Assembly: GCA_013997645.1 (NCBI GenBank)
Contig: PNKB01000019.1
Span: 1 to 45,197 of the forward strand
Direction: 5' to 3'
From: Cyanobacteria bacterium PR.3.49
GTDB lineage: Bacteria > Cyanobacteriota > Vampirovibrionia > Obscuribacterales > Obscuribacteraceae
Length of the DNA stretch: 45,197 nucleotides
The translations under genes were made by a program, and so were the position numbers. A model generated the notes under the pieces. It had not been told where the DNA came from and did no database searches. It worked only from the letters and a program-made list of their open reading frames with translations. Position 1 is the stretch's first letter. The number at the start of each line of letters is the position of its first letter. Of the stretch, positions 1-8,204 are shown one piece after another.

Positions 1-2411
1 AAATTCTTGAAAAAATCGGCGCCGGCGGTATGGGAGCGGTCTACAAGGCCAGGCACCAGCTGATGCACCGTCAAGTGGCTATAAAAATGGTTCTTGCGCA
101 ATTGAGTGCCAATTCCATGACGCTCAAACGTTTTACTCAAGAAGCCCGTGCCACCAGTCAACTCAATCATCCTAATATTCTTACCGTTTTCGATTTTGGG
201 ATTTCGCCCAGCAATCAGCCGTATCTGGTGATGGACTTTTTGGAAGGGGTCAATTTCGGCAGAGTTTTGGAAGAAACTCGCCAGATTCCAATTGCGCGCG
301 CTATTGGAATTTTCCTGCAAGTCTGCGCGGCTCTGGGACACGCCCATCAAAAAGGGATTGTGCACCGCGATTTGAAACCGTCCAATATCATGCTCATCGA
401 GCTTGATGGGCAGCCGGATTTCGTCAAAGTTTTGGACTTCGGCATCGCCAAGGTGCTTTCCTCTGTTGATGGCGAGACGGACAATCTCACGCGCACGGGT
501 GAAGTTTTTGGCAGTCCGCTATATATGAGCCCCGAGCAGTTTCGCGGCAAGTCTATGGATGCGCGCTCCGATATATATTCACTTGGCTGTGTCATGTACC
601 GCAGTCTGGCCGGTATTTGTCCTGTGACGGGTAAAGATGTTCTCGAATGCATGTACAAACACGTCAACGAGTCCATTCCCCCGTTTTCGGTAACGGCTCC
701 GGAAGCTGAGATTCCTGAGCGGCTCGAGCAGATAATCATGAAGGCGCTCGCCAAAGATCCCGATGAACGCTACGCTTCGATGAATGATTTGCGTGCCGAT
801 CTGGAAATGTGTGCCGAAGAATTGGCATTGGGACCGCTCGGTCCGGCATTCTTGCGCTCAGGCAATTTTACTGCCTCCGATCCGGCATTGATGGCTTTCC
901 CGAGTGGAACTTATCGATCGGTGCAGCAAGGAGCAACTCCTCCTCACGGTCATACACCTGCATCCGGTTCATATACCCAAGTAGACAACTCCAATTTCCA
1001 GACTCCGCAGCAGGCAGCCGAAGCTGCTGTTCAAGCAGCCGCTCAAAGACAGGAAGCAATGGGTTTGGGCAAAACATCTCCGCACGTCTTGCCGCCAGGA
1101 GGCTCGGTTGGTGAAGTGGAGGCGTGGGTCACGGGACCACAAAACATTCCTGCCGGATCGGACGGTACCGTAGGTAATGTCACAGGCAGCATCTCGATTA
1201 CCGGACCTGTTGTGCCACCCGAGCAAGTACGAAATCTTGACTCTGGTGTCGCTTCTCAAAATCAGCTGGTCATAACTTATTCGCAACCGCAAGTGCATCA
1301 GAAAGCGCCCTTGGATATGCGACTCGTGGCTGGCGGAGCGGTGGCATTGTTCTTAGTAGTGGGCGGATTGATCTACAGCCAGGTGGCAAACAATAATACG
1401 CCCAAGCCGAATCAACCTCATATTGTCGCTAATCCAAAGACATATGAGGATTTCACTTCCAGCGGTTTGACTCATTATCAGGAAGGTCGCTACGCAAATG
1501 CAGTGAAGGAGCTGGAAAAAGCAAATGATCTGGCGCGCAAATTTGCCGAAACCGACAAGCGCAAATTGGAGAGCTGGATCAATCTCGGTGAAGCGTATGT
1601 CGCCTATGATAACTTCAAAGACGCCGAGTCCTGCCTCAATCATGCCGACATCATTTTAAAAAGCCAGAAGGAAACAAAGGGCAAAGAATACGCACGAGTA
1701 CAACAAGATTTTGGCGAAATGCGCTTGAACTCCGGTGACTTCAATGCAGCGCAGCCATGCTTTAAAGCGGCTTACGAAATTCGCATCAAGATGCCAGGCA
1801 ACGAGAAAGCTGATGCTGCTGATTCTCTGCAGGGACTGGCCTCTGTTCTTATTCAAAGAAGAGATTTCCAGGGTGCAATCAAAAAATTGCAGGAAGCCAA
1901 ATCATTAATCGAATCGACGTCCGGAAAAGAAGATAGAGACTACATTGCGATTCTCACAGACCTGGCGCGTGCCGAACAGTTGGCCGCAAACAAACTCCCT
2001 AAGGACGCCAGATCTGCTCAACTCGCCAAGATTGGTCCACTTTATGAGGAAGCTCTTCAGATAAGCGCCAAAGTTTTTCCATCCGATCATCCTCAAATTG
2101 GAAAAATCAATTTGGCTTATGCAACTTTGCTCTACACTCAGGGCAATTTAGGTGATTCTGAAAACCGCTTCAATGAAGCGATTCGCATTACCACCAAAAA
2201 TGGCGGCGAGAAGAGTGTCGACATGGCGCAGATGAAAGCATCACTGGCAATTTTATATCTGGCACAAACACGATATGGTGCTGCCGAGCAAGCGGTTGCC
2301 GAAGCAATTTCACTGGGGACGTCAAAACTCGGTGAGACCAGCGATGCAGTAAAACGCTGGAAAGAGTTGCGCGGTCAAATTCAAAAGGCGCGCAAACAGA
2401 GTCAGCGCTAA
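1..2411 (+). CDS. Ser/Thr protein kinase with TPR C-terminus (5' partial)
   Basis: This is a membrane-bound eukaryote-like Ser/Thr kinase whose first codons lie left of the window; reading is open from nt 3. Numbered from that codon, the glycine-rich loop GAGGMG is at 6-11, the ATP lysine (VAIK) at 28, the catalytic loop HRDLKPSN starts at 121 (Asp 123), DFG starts at 145, and an APE-like SPEQ follows, so all catalytic residues are present. A Ser/Pro/Gln-rich linker leads to one transmembrane segment at about 439-461, then TPR-like helical repeats from about 480 to the end. The topology implies a cytosolic kinase and an extracytoplasmic TPR sensor. The stop lies 3 nt from the stop of the convergent AAA+ gene. 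An ATG at nt 30 falls inside the glycine loop and cannot be the true start. Substrates are unknown. Confidence 0.93.
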   Translation, partial: ILEKIGAGGMGAVYKARHQLMHRQVAIKMVLAQLSANSMTLKRFTQEARATSQLNHPNILTVFDFGISPSNQPYLVMDFLEGVNFGRVLEETRQIPIARAIGIFLQVCAALGHAHQKGIVHRDLKPSNIMLIELDGQPDFVKVLDFGIAKVLSSVDGETDNLTRTGEVFGSPLYMSPEQFRGKSMDARSDIYSLGCVMYRSLAGICPVTGKDVLECMYKHVNESIPPFSVTAPEAEIPERLEQIIMKALAKDPDERYASMNDLRADLEMCAEELALGPLGPAFLRSGNFTASDPALMAFPSGTYRSVQQGATPPHGHTPASGSYTQVDNSNFQTPQQAAEAAVQAAAQRQEAMGLGKTSPHVLPPGGSVGEVEAWVTGPQNIPAGSDGTVGNVTGSISITGPVVPPEQVRNLDSGVASQNQLVITYSQPQVHQKAPLDMRLVAGGAVALFLVVGGLIYSQVANNNTPKPNQPHIVANPKTYEDFTSSGLTHYQEGRYANAVKELEKANDLARKFAETDKRKLESWINLGEAYVAYDNFKDAESCLNHADIILKSQKETKGKEYARVQQDFGEMRLNSGDFNAAQPCFKAAYEIRIKMPGNEKADAADSLQGLASVLIQRRDFQGAIKKLQEAKSLIESTSGKEDRDYIAILTDLARAEQLAANKLPKDARSAQLAKIGPLYEEALQISAKVFPSDHPQIGKINLAYATLLYTQGNLGDSENRFNEAIRITTKNGGEKSVDMAQMKASLAILYLAQTRYGAAEQAVAEAISLGTSKLGETSDAVKRWKELRGQIQKARKQSQR

Positions 2412-2414
2412 GTT

Positions 2415-3839
2415 TTACCGCCCTGTCAGTTCGCTGGGCGTAAATCCTATGTCTTTCGATCCAAGCAGACTCTTGGTCAGGCTGCCTCCGGCTACGACCA
2501 TTTCATGCATAGCTTCATCTAAATGACGATCGCGAACCACTATTGGATCGCTGTCCGGTGCGGCAAACAGCGCGGCTTTGCGCATCAGCTCGCCGATAAA
2601 GGCGCCGCTGGCTCCGGCAGTTCGTTTGATGAAAACATCCATGTTTTCTACTTTTACTGTCAGTCCTTGCGAATAGACATCGAATAATCTCTGGCGGCAT
2701 TCAGCATCCGGAAGCGGCACTTCGTAAGCCTGATCGATGCGACCAGGGCGAGAAGCCAGTGCCGGTTCCAGAATATCTGGACGGTTAGTAGTGAGAACGA
2801 AAAGCACATCTGTGTCATCGGACAAACCATCCATCTCGTTCATCAATTCAAGCAAAAGATGCTGATTGCAATCATTCCTTTGAGTGCGATCTTCGGCGAT
2901 CAAATCCACGTCTTCGATGATGACCATGGCCGGTTCCAGCCAGCGAGCGAAAAAACAGGTTTTGGCAATCAAGCCCTGACCGCGGCCTGTCACCAGCATC
3001 ACTGTTCTTTCCTTCATTGCCGAGGCCAGATACATCGCTGTCAATGTTTTGCCGGTGCCGGGTTTGCCGTGCAAGAGTATGCCGCGCTTCAATTTGCGGC
3101 CGGCATTCTTGAGCGCCTGACTGTATTTGCCGACTTCTGTTGTTTGCCTTTCAATACGCTGCAAAAGACCTTCGGGCAAAATGATTTGATCGCGTGTGAT
3201 ATTCGGCACCGAATGAAATTTCAATGTTCCGCCGCCTCCCATGCCGGCAACCGGCGCGCTGCCGTCAATTACCGAAAGCATTTTGCCGCGATAGACATTG
3301 TTTTTCCCCATATGGCGCTGAATTTCTTTGATAAACTTCTCGCCCGACTCTCGGCTGTCCGCCATTACATCAATAACGATTGGCGACGCTCCGGCGAAAT
3401 CCATCATCGATCCCTGGCGCAGCAGCAAAGCCAGCTTAGGCTGTCCACTGATCAAATAAAGACCACCCTGAACACAGGACAGTTTGCGCCCGTTGTCCAG
3501 TTCCATATTCAGGTATTGCACCGTGCCTTCTTTGGCACCGCCCAGTCCGACAAAACTAGCTACAGATTGAGAGGCGACCAGATCAGCCAGCGAAGTGCCG
3601 GTCAGGTTATTGAGAAAACCACCCTGAATGCCAAGGATACTGCAGCTGCGCCCGTTTTTCGTAGTCAGCTCATCGAGCGCTATTTGCAGATTGGCCTGAT
3701 TGTATCTTTCGAATTGCTCGGTAACTATTGAAAGAGAGGCAGGATCTTTGCCCATATGCTCGCTAATTTTCGTTCTTAAATCCTTGGGTAGGAGGTTGTT
3801 CGGGACCAAGTCCTTCATATTGAATCCAGAGAAAGTCAT
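2415..3839 (-). CDS. AAA+ family ATPase
   Basis: A 474-residue cytosolic AAA+ ATPase. Walker A (GKPGTGKT) is at about 258-265, followed by Walker B (MVIIEDVD) and a second-region-of-homology stretch ending in the arginine fingers (TTNRP, then ASRPGRID), all intact. This is the FtsH/Cdc48-like classic AAA clade, which remodels or unfolds proteins. The first 200 residues match no domain I recognise and may bind substrate; there is no protease motif and no membrane segment. The ATG is preceded by TGGAGG at 3848-3853 with good spacing. It converges on the kinase gene with a 3-nt gap. A partner protease or substrate cannot be named from this window. Confidence 0.9.
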   Translation of the reverse strand: MTFSGFNMKDLVPNNLLPKDLRTKISEHMGKDPASLSIVTEQFERYNQANLQIALDELTTKNGRSCSILGIQGGFLNNLTGTSLADLVASQSVASFVGLGGAKEGTVQYLNMELDNGRKLSCVQGGLYLISGQPKLALLLRQGSMMDFAGASPIVIDVMADSRESGEKFIKEIQRHMGKNNVYRGKMLSVIDGSAPVAGMGGGGTLKFHSVPNITRDQIILPEGLLQRIERQTTEVGKYSQALKNAGRKLKRGILLHGKPGTGKTLTAMYLASAMKERTVMLVTGRGQGLIAKTCFFARWLEPAMVIIEDVDLIAEDRTQRNDCNQHLLLELMNEMDGLSDDTDVLFVLTTNRPDILEPALASRPGRIDQAYEVPLPDAECRQRLFDVYSQGLTVKVENMDVFIKRTAGASGAFIGELMRKAALFAAPDSDPIVVRDRHLDEAMHEMVVAGGSLTKSLLGSKDIGFTPSELTGR

Positions 3840-4015
3840 CTAAATTTCCTCCAGTCGACGCGATAGAATCGAGTTTGAAATAATTCGGCGAAAACGAGCT
3901 TTCTTCATTACAAGGCCGTTTAATCGCTTATGGTCGCGATGCACTTCTTTTCTTAATCCCGCTTCAACTATGCTTTCTAATCGTTTTGTGCAGCGGTTGG
4001 CTTGCCGGAAACACT

Positions 4016-4021
4016 TATAAT
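4016..4021 (+). promoter_or_regulatory. Candidate -10 element (TATAAT) for the TPR gene
   Basis: A perfect TATAAT lies 32 nt before the TTG start of the TPR protein. No convincing -35 sits 16-18 nt upstream, so this is only a candidate. A start site near 4028 would give a leader of about 26 nt containing the ribosome site GGAG at 4042-4045. Confidence 0.4.
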
Positions 4022-4053
4022 GAGGCGGCGATGCGATTTTTGGAGACGGAATC

Positions 4054-5898
4054 TTGGGACTGGGCGGAATGATTCATCAAGCCAAGGGGTGGCTGTTTTA
4101 CCTCTTCGGGCAGTATGACGGCGCCATTGTGGAATTTTCGCAAGCAATCAAAGATGCCCCGGACAATGCTAATTGCTGGAAAGGGCGCGGATTGGCACAC
4201 TTTAAAGCGCATAATATCGATCTGGCTCTCAATGACCTGAGCAAATACATTACTCTCGACGACAAAAACTTCCGAGTTTTCATGGCGCGTGCTGACGCTT
4301 ATGCGGAAAAGGGTGATTATGATCTGTCCGTGCAAGACTATACGCACGCTCTGGCACATAAACCGGATGAGTTTCCTGCTTATCACATCTATTTAGATCG
4401 CGGCGCGGCGTACATTATGATTCGCGAATTGGATAAAGCGATTGATGATTTGACCAAAGCTGTGACGGCAAAACCTACTTCTGTAGAGGCATATCAGAGT
4501 CGTGGCATAGCCTTTCGTTTAAACAACCAACTGGACAGGGGGTTGTCCGATTTTGAAAAGGTAATTGCAATGGACAGCAAATACCATCAAGCTCATTATC
4601 AGAAAGGACTTCTCTTTAATGATATGGGTCAATACGAGCAAGCTGTAGAATCGCTTACCAAGTCAATTTCGTTACGTCCGCAATTTCTGGTTGCCTATTT
4701 TGAGCGAGCCAGTGCGCTCATGAATCTAGGTCAGTTTGAAAGAGCGATTGCTGATTACAACGTCTGTGTCGATTCAGACGCGAAGTCCGCCGTTCCTTAT
4801 CACATGCGCGGTTTGGCGCACGTTCGCATGGGTCAGTATGATCTGGCGCTCGCCGATCTTGCCAAGGCATTGATGAGAAAAGAAGGTGATGTGCGCATCC
4901 TTACGGATCGAGCTCTGGCGTTTTTTCACAAGGACTATTTCGATCTGGCGCTGAAAGATTTGAATCAAGCCCTGAGTCTCGATCCGAAGTACTGGCAAGC
5001 CTATTCGATGCGTGCACTAGTGTATGGAATGATGCCGCAAGCCGACTATCAGAAAGCACTTTCCGATTTTGAAACCGCAATTAAGTTTGCGCCGATGGAG
5101 GCGGAAATTTATAATCGCCGTGGTTTGGTTCTTGATGAAATGGGAGATTTCGAAAATGCGCTGGCCAGCTTTGATGCTGCACTGCAACTCGATCCCAAGA
5201 CATTCAACGGTTATTACAACAAGGCTCTGACCCTCCACAAAATGGGGGATTTGGAAGAAGCGAAGAAAAATTACGACCGTGCGATCAAAGTAAACCAGGC
5301 ACTAAAGGCGGTGCACCTTCGCCGCGGACAAGTTTTGCACGAGCTGGGAAAACCTGCGCAAGCGCTGGAAGATTACAATATCTGGTGCAAGGAAAACCCT
5401 GATGACAAGGAAGTCTATGTGCTGAGAGGAAATGCGCTTGCCGATCTGAATAAACACAAAGAAGCAATGAATGATTACAACAAAGCCATTCAGCAGGATA
5501 AATACAATGCTGTGGCAATCATGCAGCGCGGTCATTTAAAATTGAAACTGGGAAAAACCGAAGACGCGCTCAACGATTTCGATGAATCAATTCGTCTCAA
5601 TCCCTGGCTGAAAGGGGCTCACATCGGCAAGGCGAAGGTTTATGGCGCAAGAGGTAATATTGAAGGTGAAATGCAAGAATTGGGAGAGGCCATTCGACTC
5701 GATGGAGCGGATGCTTCGTCATTTTTGAAACGCGGACGCCTGTTAGCGCAAACTGGAAAGTATAGACGCGCGATTTCGGATCTGATGCACGCTCAAGATT
5801 TGTTGCTCAGTCAGCAGAAGCGAGAGCAAGCCGCAGAGCTGACGCCCGAAATCGGCGCGCTGCAACTTACCGAAGCCAAGCTTTCCAAACAAGATTAA
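4054..5898 (+). CDS. Tetratricopeptide-repeat protein
   Basis: A 614-residue protein made almost entirely of TPR units, about fifteen by eye, with the recurring pattern of small residue, tyrosine and 'A..D...AI' helices every 34 residues. TPR superhelices bind peptides or assemble complexes; no catalytic domain, signal peptide or membrane segment is visible, so a cytosolic scaffold is likely. The TTG start at 4054 is favoured because GGAG at 4042-4045 stands 8 nt before it; an in-frame ATG at 4069 has a poorer ribosome site. The gene is single, divergent from the AAA+ gene, and followed by a strong hairpin. The partner is unknown. Confidence 0.88.
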   Translation: MGLGGMIHQAKGWLFYLFGQYDGAIVEFSQAIKDAPDNANCWKGRGLAHFKAHNIDLALNDLSKYITLDDKNFRVFMARADAYAEKGDYDLSVQDYTHALAHKPDEFPAYHIYLDRGAAYIMIRELDKAIDDLTKAVTAKPTSVEAYQSRGIAFRLNNQLDRGLSDFEKVIAMDSKYHQAHYQKGLLFNDMGQYEQAVESLTKSISLRPQFLVAYFERASALMNLGQFERAIADYNVCVDSDAKSAVPYHMRGLAHVRMGQYDLALADLAKALMRKEGDVRILTDRALAFFHKDYFDLALKDLNQALSLDPKYWQAYSMRALVYGMMPQADYQKALSDFETAIKFAPMEAEIYNRRGLVLDEMGDFENALASFDAALQLDPKTFNGYYNKALTLHKMGDLEEAKKNYDRAIKVNQALKAVHLRRGQVLHELGKPAQALEDYNIWCKENPDDKEVYVLRGNALADLNKHKEAMNDYNKAIQQDKYNAVAIMQRGHLKLKLGKTEDALNDFDESIRLNPWLKGAHIGKAKVYGARGNIEGEMQELGEAIRLDGADASSFLKRGRLLAQTGKYRRAISDLMHAQDLLLSQQKREQAAELTPEIGALQLTEAKLSKQD

Positions 5899-5929
5899 GT
5901 CCGCCCCAAAGCAATCCCGACTGAACGCG

Positions 5930-5956
5930 AAGAGCGACTCAATGAGAATCGCTCTT
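5930..5956. terminator. Hairpin between convergent genes
   Basis: Arms AAGAGCGA and TCGCTCTT pair perfectly, and an inner CTC/GAG pair continues the stem across a two-base bulge around the loop AAT. It lies between the stops of the convergent TPR and membrane-protein genes, so it could terminate both. No U-tract follows on either strand. Confidence 0.45.
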
Positions 5957-5987
5957 GCACAAGATTTCTTGCTAGCTGGAAGTCGCT

Positions 5988-6398
5988 CTACATGACTCTC
6001 AAGATTTCGAATACGAAAAGAGCGAATACGGAACCAGTGATAAAAGTTGCCACTACGATCATCCAGACCAGGTGAGCTTGTCTGGGCGTAAAACTTTTTA
6101 CGACGCCAATTCGCGAGGCAATGAAATAGAGAAGCGAAACCAGAAGAAAAAGTACAAACCAGGGTCGAAGCATTATGCCGTTGGGCATAAATTGCGATGA
6201 TGCAAGCAAAACAGCTGCCAGTGGGAAGCTGATAACTGATACATAATCCGAACCACGCAAGCGAGAACTTTCGGAATTGCTGGCTTGCCGTATATGGGCA
6301 GCCGCTGACGCCAGGTTGCCCCAAAAACTGGCTCTCAAGTGCTTCGGATCGGTCGCCGCGCCGCCGCCTTCGGGCGTCGTGGTAGGTTCATCAGACAC
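5988..6398 (-). CDS. Small integral membrane protein, unknown function
   Basis: A hypothetical protein of about 136 residues. A hydrophilic, Pro/Gly/Ala-rich N-terminus is followed by three hydrophobic segments in the last 90 residues (around SVISFPLAAVLLASS, FVLFLLVSLLYFIAS and WMIVVATFITGSVFALFVF). No family is recognised. The start was placed at GTG 6398 because GGAGG at 6407-6411 stands 8 nt upstream; the frame also offers ATGs at 6428 and 6425, but these would put that ribosome site inside the coding region and have only weak sites of their own. It converges with the TPR gene and lies downstream of the MshEN-repeat gene on the same strand. Confidence 0.72.
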   Translation of the reverse strand: MSDEPTTTPEGGGAATDPKHLRASFWGNLASAAAHIRQASNSESSRLRGSDYVSVISFPLAAVLLASSQFMPNGIMLRPWFVLFLLVSLLYFIASRIGVVKSFTPRQAHLVWMIVVATFITGSVFALFVFEILRVM

Positions 6399-6511
6399 AG
6401 GGCAATCCTCCTGAATGGGTGACATCATTATTCCCAGAAGATTGAAACAATCGCGCCAATGTCGGTTTTGACCGATAAAATCAGGCGCGTTCTTTATATA
6501 AGCCTATGTTT

Positions 6512-7852
6512 TCAGCGTTTTTTGACGAGACGAAAGAGGGTGACTACAAGGCTGAAAAATGCAGCCAGGAAGCCACCGACGACGCCTGCAGCGACTCCGG
6601 TCTGCCAATCTTTTTCCAGCTTTGCCGGCTGATTTATGCCTTCTTTCGAGAGTGCTTCTCTAAAGGTAAGTTCGTTTTCCTGACTCGATTTGAGTGCGCG
6701 TATTGCTTGTTCCGGACTGAGTCGGCCGCGCCGCACCAGGCTGTGGCAGCGTTCTGCCTGTCTGCGCAGTCCATCGTTAATCAATCCAGATTCGACAAGA
6801 AATGTCGCACTTCTGTGGGTATCCTGCAGCATTAGCTGATAGGCAGCTGGAAGATTTTCCTGATCGAGTAATTCTGCTGCACTCAACAAATCAATAAGAC
6901 GTCCGCCGTGGCGTGCATGTTTATTTGGCGGCAAGCTACGTTTGTCTTTTGCTGGGCTCTTTTCCGCAACCTGCGCAGAGTGAGGTCGAGGACGCACTTC
7001 GTGCTTTTCGATATGAACAGGTGCGTCGTTTGTTTCAGCAGGAGCCTTTTCACTTTCTTCAATACTCTTGGTTTTCGGCTCTGTGTCTCCATTCTGTGAT
7101 TGTGCTTCAGAGTGAACAGGCTCTTGCTCAGGCTGATTAATCTCGGCTGCCTCTTGCTTAACCGTGTTGGATGAATTTGGCAATTCGGCAACAGTCGTCT
7201 CTTTTGCCTCTTTCATGCTGCGTTTTCTATGAGTGGCCGGCACTTCGCTCAACTCATCGATCGTTCTCAATGCTTGTTGTTTGGTTCTGTCTCCGGCTTT
7301 CAACCAGAGTCCGAAGGCTTCTTTCAGTTTTTCGATCGCTTCTTCATTGGAAAGCTCGCCGTTGGTCACCTTTTCCTGAATTGCACTGATGCTAGGGAAA
7401 AAACTTGGTGAGAGGGCACCTTGAAATACAAGAGTGCTGCCTAAGGGCGTTCCGTATTCAAAACTGGTTTTTAGAGCATCATCGATTTGCTCCTGGCTGA
7501 CCAGGTTGGAATCGACCAGAAGGTCGGCGAGGTTGTTGGCGCCTTTGCCGTACTTGGGACGGTGATTCAGGTGCTCCAGGGCTTCCTTGACGCTGCAAGC
7601 ATGTTTATCAATGCGGGTTAGAGCTTTCAAGGCGGCATCCAGAGGGATCTCACCTTCTCGCACCAACGACTGCAGGTCCAGTGCAGCATGCAATAGCTTC
7701 TCGGTCACGCAACCGGAAGTGATTAGCACCCTACCGATGGGAACATTGAGCCTTTTGGAAACTTGAATCGCCTCTGTGATATCCGCCGATGATACTACCC
7801 TGGCGGTTACCAACATGTCTCCAACTCGAACCATTCTGTTGTCTTTAGGCAC
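6512..7852 (-). CDS. MshEN/GspE-N-like repeat protein with C-terminal membrane anchor
   Basis: A 446-residue protein with three related helical units, at about 5-85, 105-185 and 315-400. Each has a 'lgdLL...g..L..A' half and a second half around 'LVREGEIPLDAALKAL', 'VTNGELSNEEAIEKL' and 'LVRRGRLSPEQAIRAL'. They resemble the N-terminal domain of type II secretion/type IV pilus ATPases (MshEN, a c-di-GMP-binding fold in some families), but no ATPase follows. A Glu/Lys/Gln-rich linker separates units two and three, and the protein ends in one hydrophobic helix plus a short basic tail. The GTG start has GAGG seven bases upstream. It may be an adaptor related to the giant protein at 9678; function unknown. 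Confidence 0.8.
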   Translation of the reverse strand: MPKDNRMVRVGDMLVTARVVSSADITEAIQVSKRLNVPIGRVLITSGCVTEKLLHAALDLQSLVREGEIPLDAALKALTRIDKHACSVKEALEHLNHRPKYGKGANNLADLLVDSNLVSQEQIDDALKTSFEYGTPLGSTLVFQGALSPSFFPSISAIQEKVTNGELSNEEAIEKLKEAFGLWLKAGDRTKQQALRTIDELSEVPATHRKRSMKEAKETTVAELPNSSNTVKQEAAEINQPEQEPVHSEAQSQNGDTEPKTKSIEESEKAPAETNDAPVHIEKHEVRPRPHSAQVAEKSPAKDKRSLPPNKHARHGGRLIDLLSAAELLDQENLPAAYQLMLQDTHRSATFLVESGLINDGLRRQAERCHSLVRRGRLSPEQAIRALKSSQENELTFREALSKEGINQPAKLEKDWQTGVAAGVVGGFLAAFFSLVVTLFRLVKKR

Positions 7853-7978
7853 GAGAGTCCCTCTTGATGCGGTTTTCGCAGCGAGCAGCCAGAACGGTTT
7901 GATGACGCGACCGTGTTTTTCCGCAAGAACAGGTGCATCCGCACCGGCGGGAGGCTTAACTCAGAGGCTGATGATCAT

Positions 7979-7997
7979 AGCAGTTTGGCAAACTGCT
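7979..7997. promoter_or_regulatory. Perfect 19-bp palindrome, candidate operator
   Basis: AGCAGTTTG and CAAACTGCT are exact reverse complements around a single G. It lies between divergent promoter regions, 126 bp from the GTG of the minus gene and 207 bp from the ATG of the PAS gene. The odd length and single central base fit a dimeric regulator site better than a terminator, as no T-tract follows. Confidence 0.45.
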
Positions 7998-8158
7998 TGG
8001 CTGTAACTGTCAAGAATGTTATGTCCAGGTCTTTCAAGCACCACATGCAGTACTAATTCCCGCAGGCATGCAGCCGTCTGAGCGCAGCTCGCTTATTGAA
8101 TTCTAATTTCACATTTGCCGGAGCTTCCCGAGATCCGGGCGGATGTCAGGAGAAAGTG

Positions 8159-8167
8159 TGCTATTCT
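8159..8167 (+). promoter_or_regulatory. Candidate extended -10 for the PAS gene
   Basis: TG-C-TATTCT matches an extended -10 at four to five hexamer positions. Start of transcription near 8174 would give a leader of about 30 nt before ATG 8205. No good -35 is visible. Confidence 0.25.
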
Positions 8168-8204
8168 TTGCGACCAATCAAAAACACATGGAGTCCCCTC
8201 ATAC

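Larger units (their letters stand above)
7853..8204. other. Divergent intergenic region
   Basis: A 352-bp gap between the MshEN-repeat gene (minus) and the PAS gene (plus). No ORF with coding character was seen. It holds a perfect 19-bp palindrome at 7979-7997 and an extended -10-like sequence (TGcTATTCT) at 8159-8167. Confidence 0.6.

Noticed and set aside
2859..3731. 290-codon open frame on the plus strand
   Set aside because: It lies antisense to the AAA+ ATPase, whose Walker A, Walker B and arginine fingers are clear; the product has no family features and no ribosome site.
5743..6324. 193-codon minus-strand frame
   Set aside because: It overlaps the membrane protein gene and the TPR gene end in a shifted frame; composition is not protein-like, and the frame at 5988-6398 has a good ribosome site.
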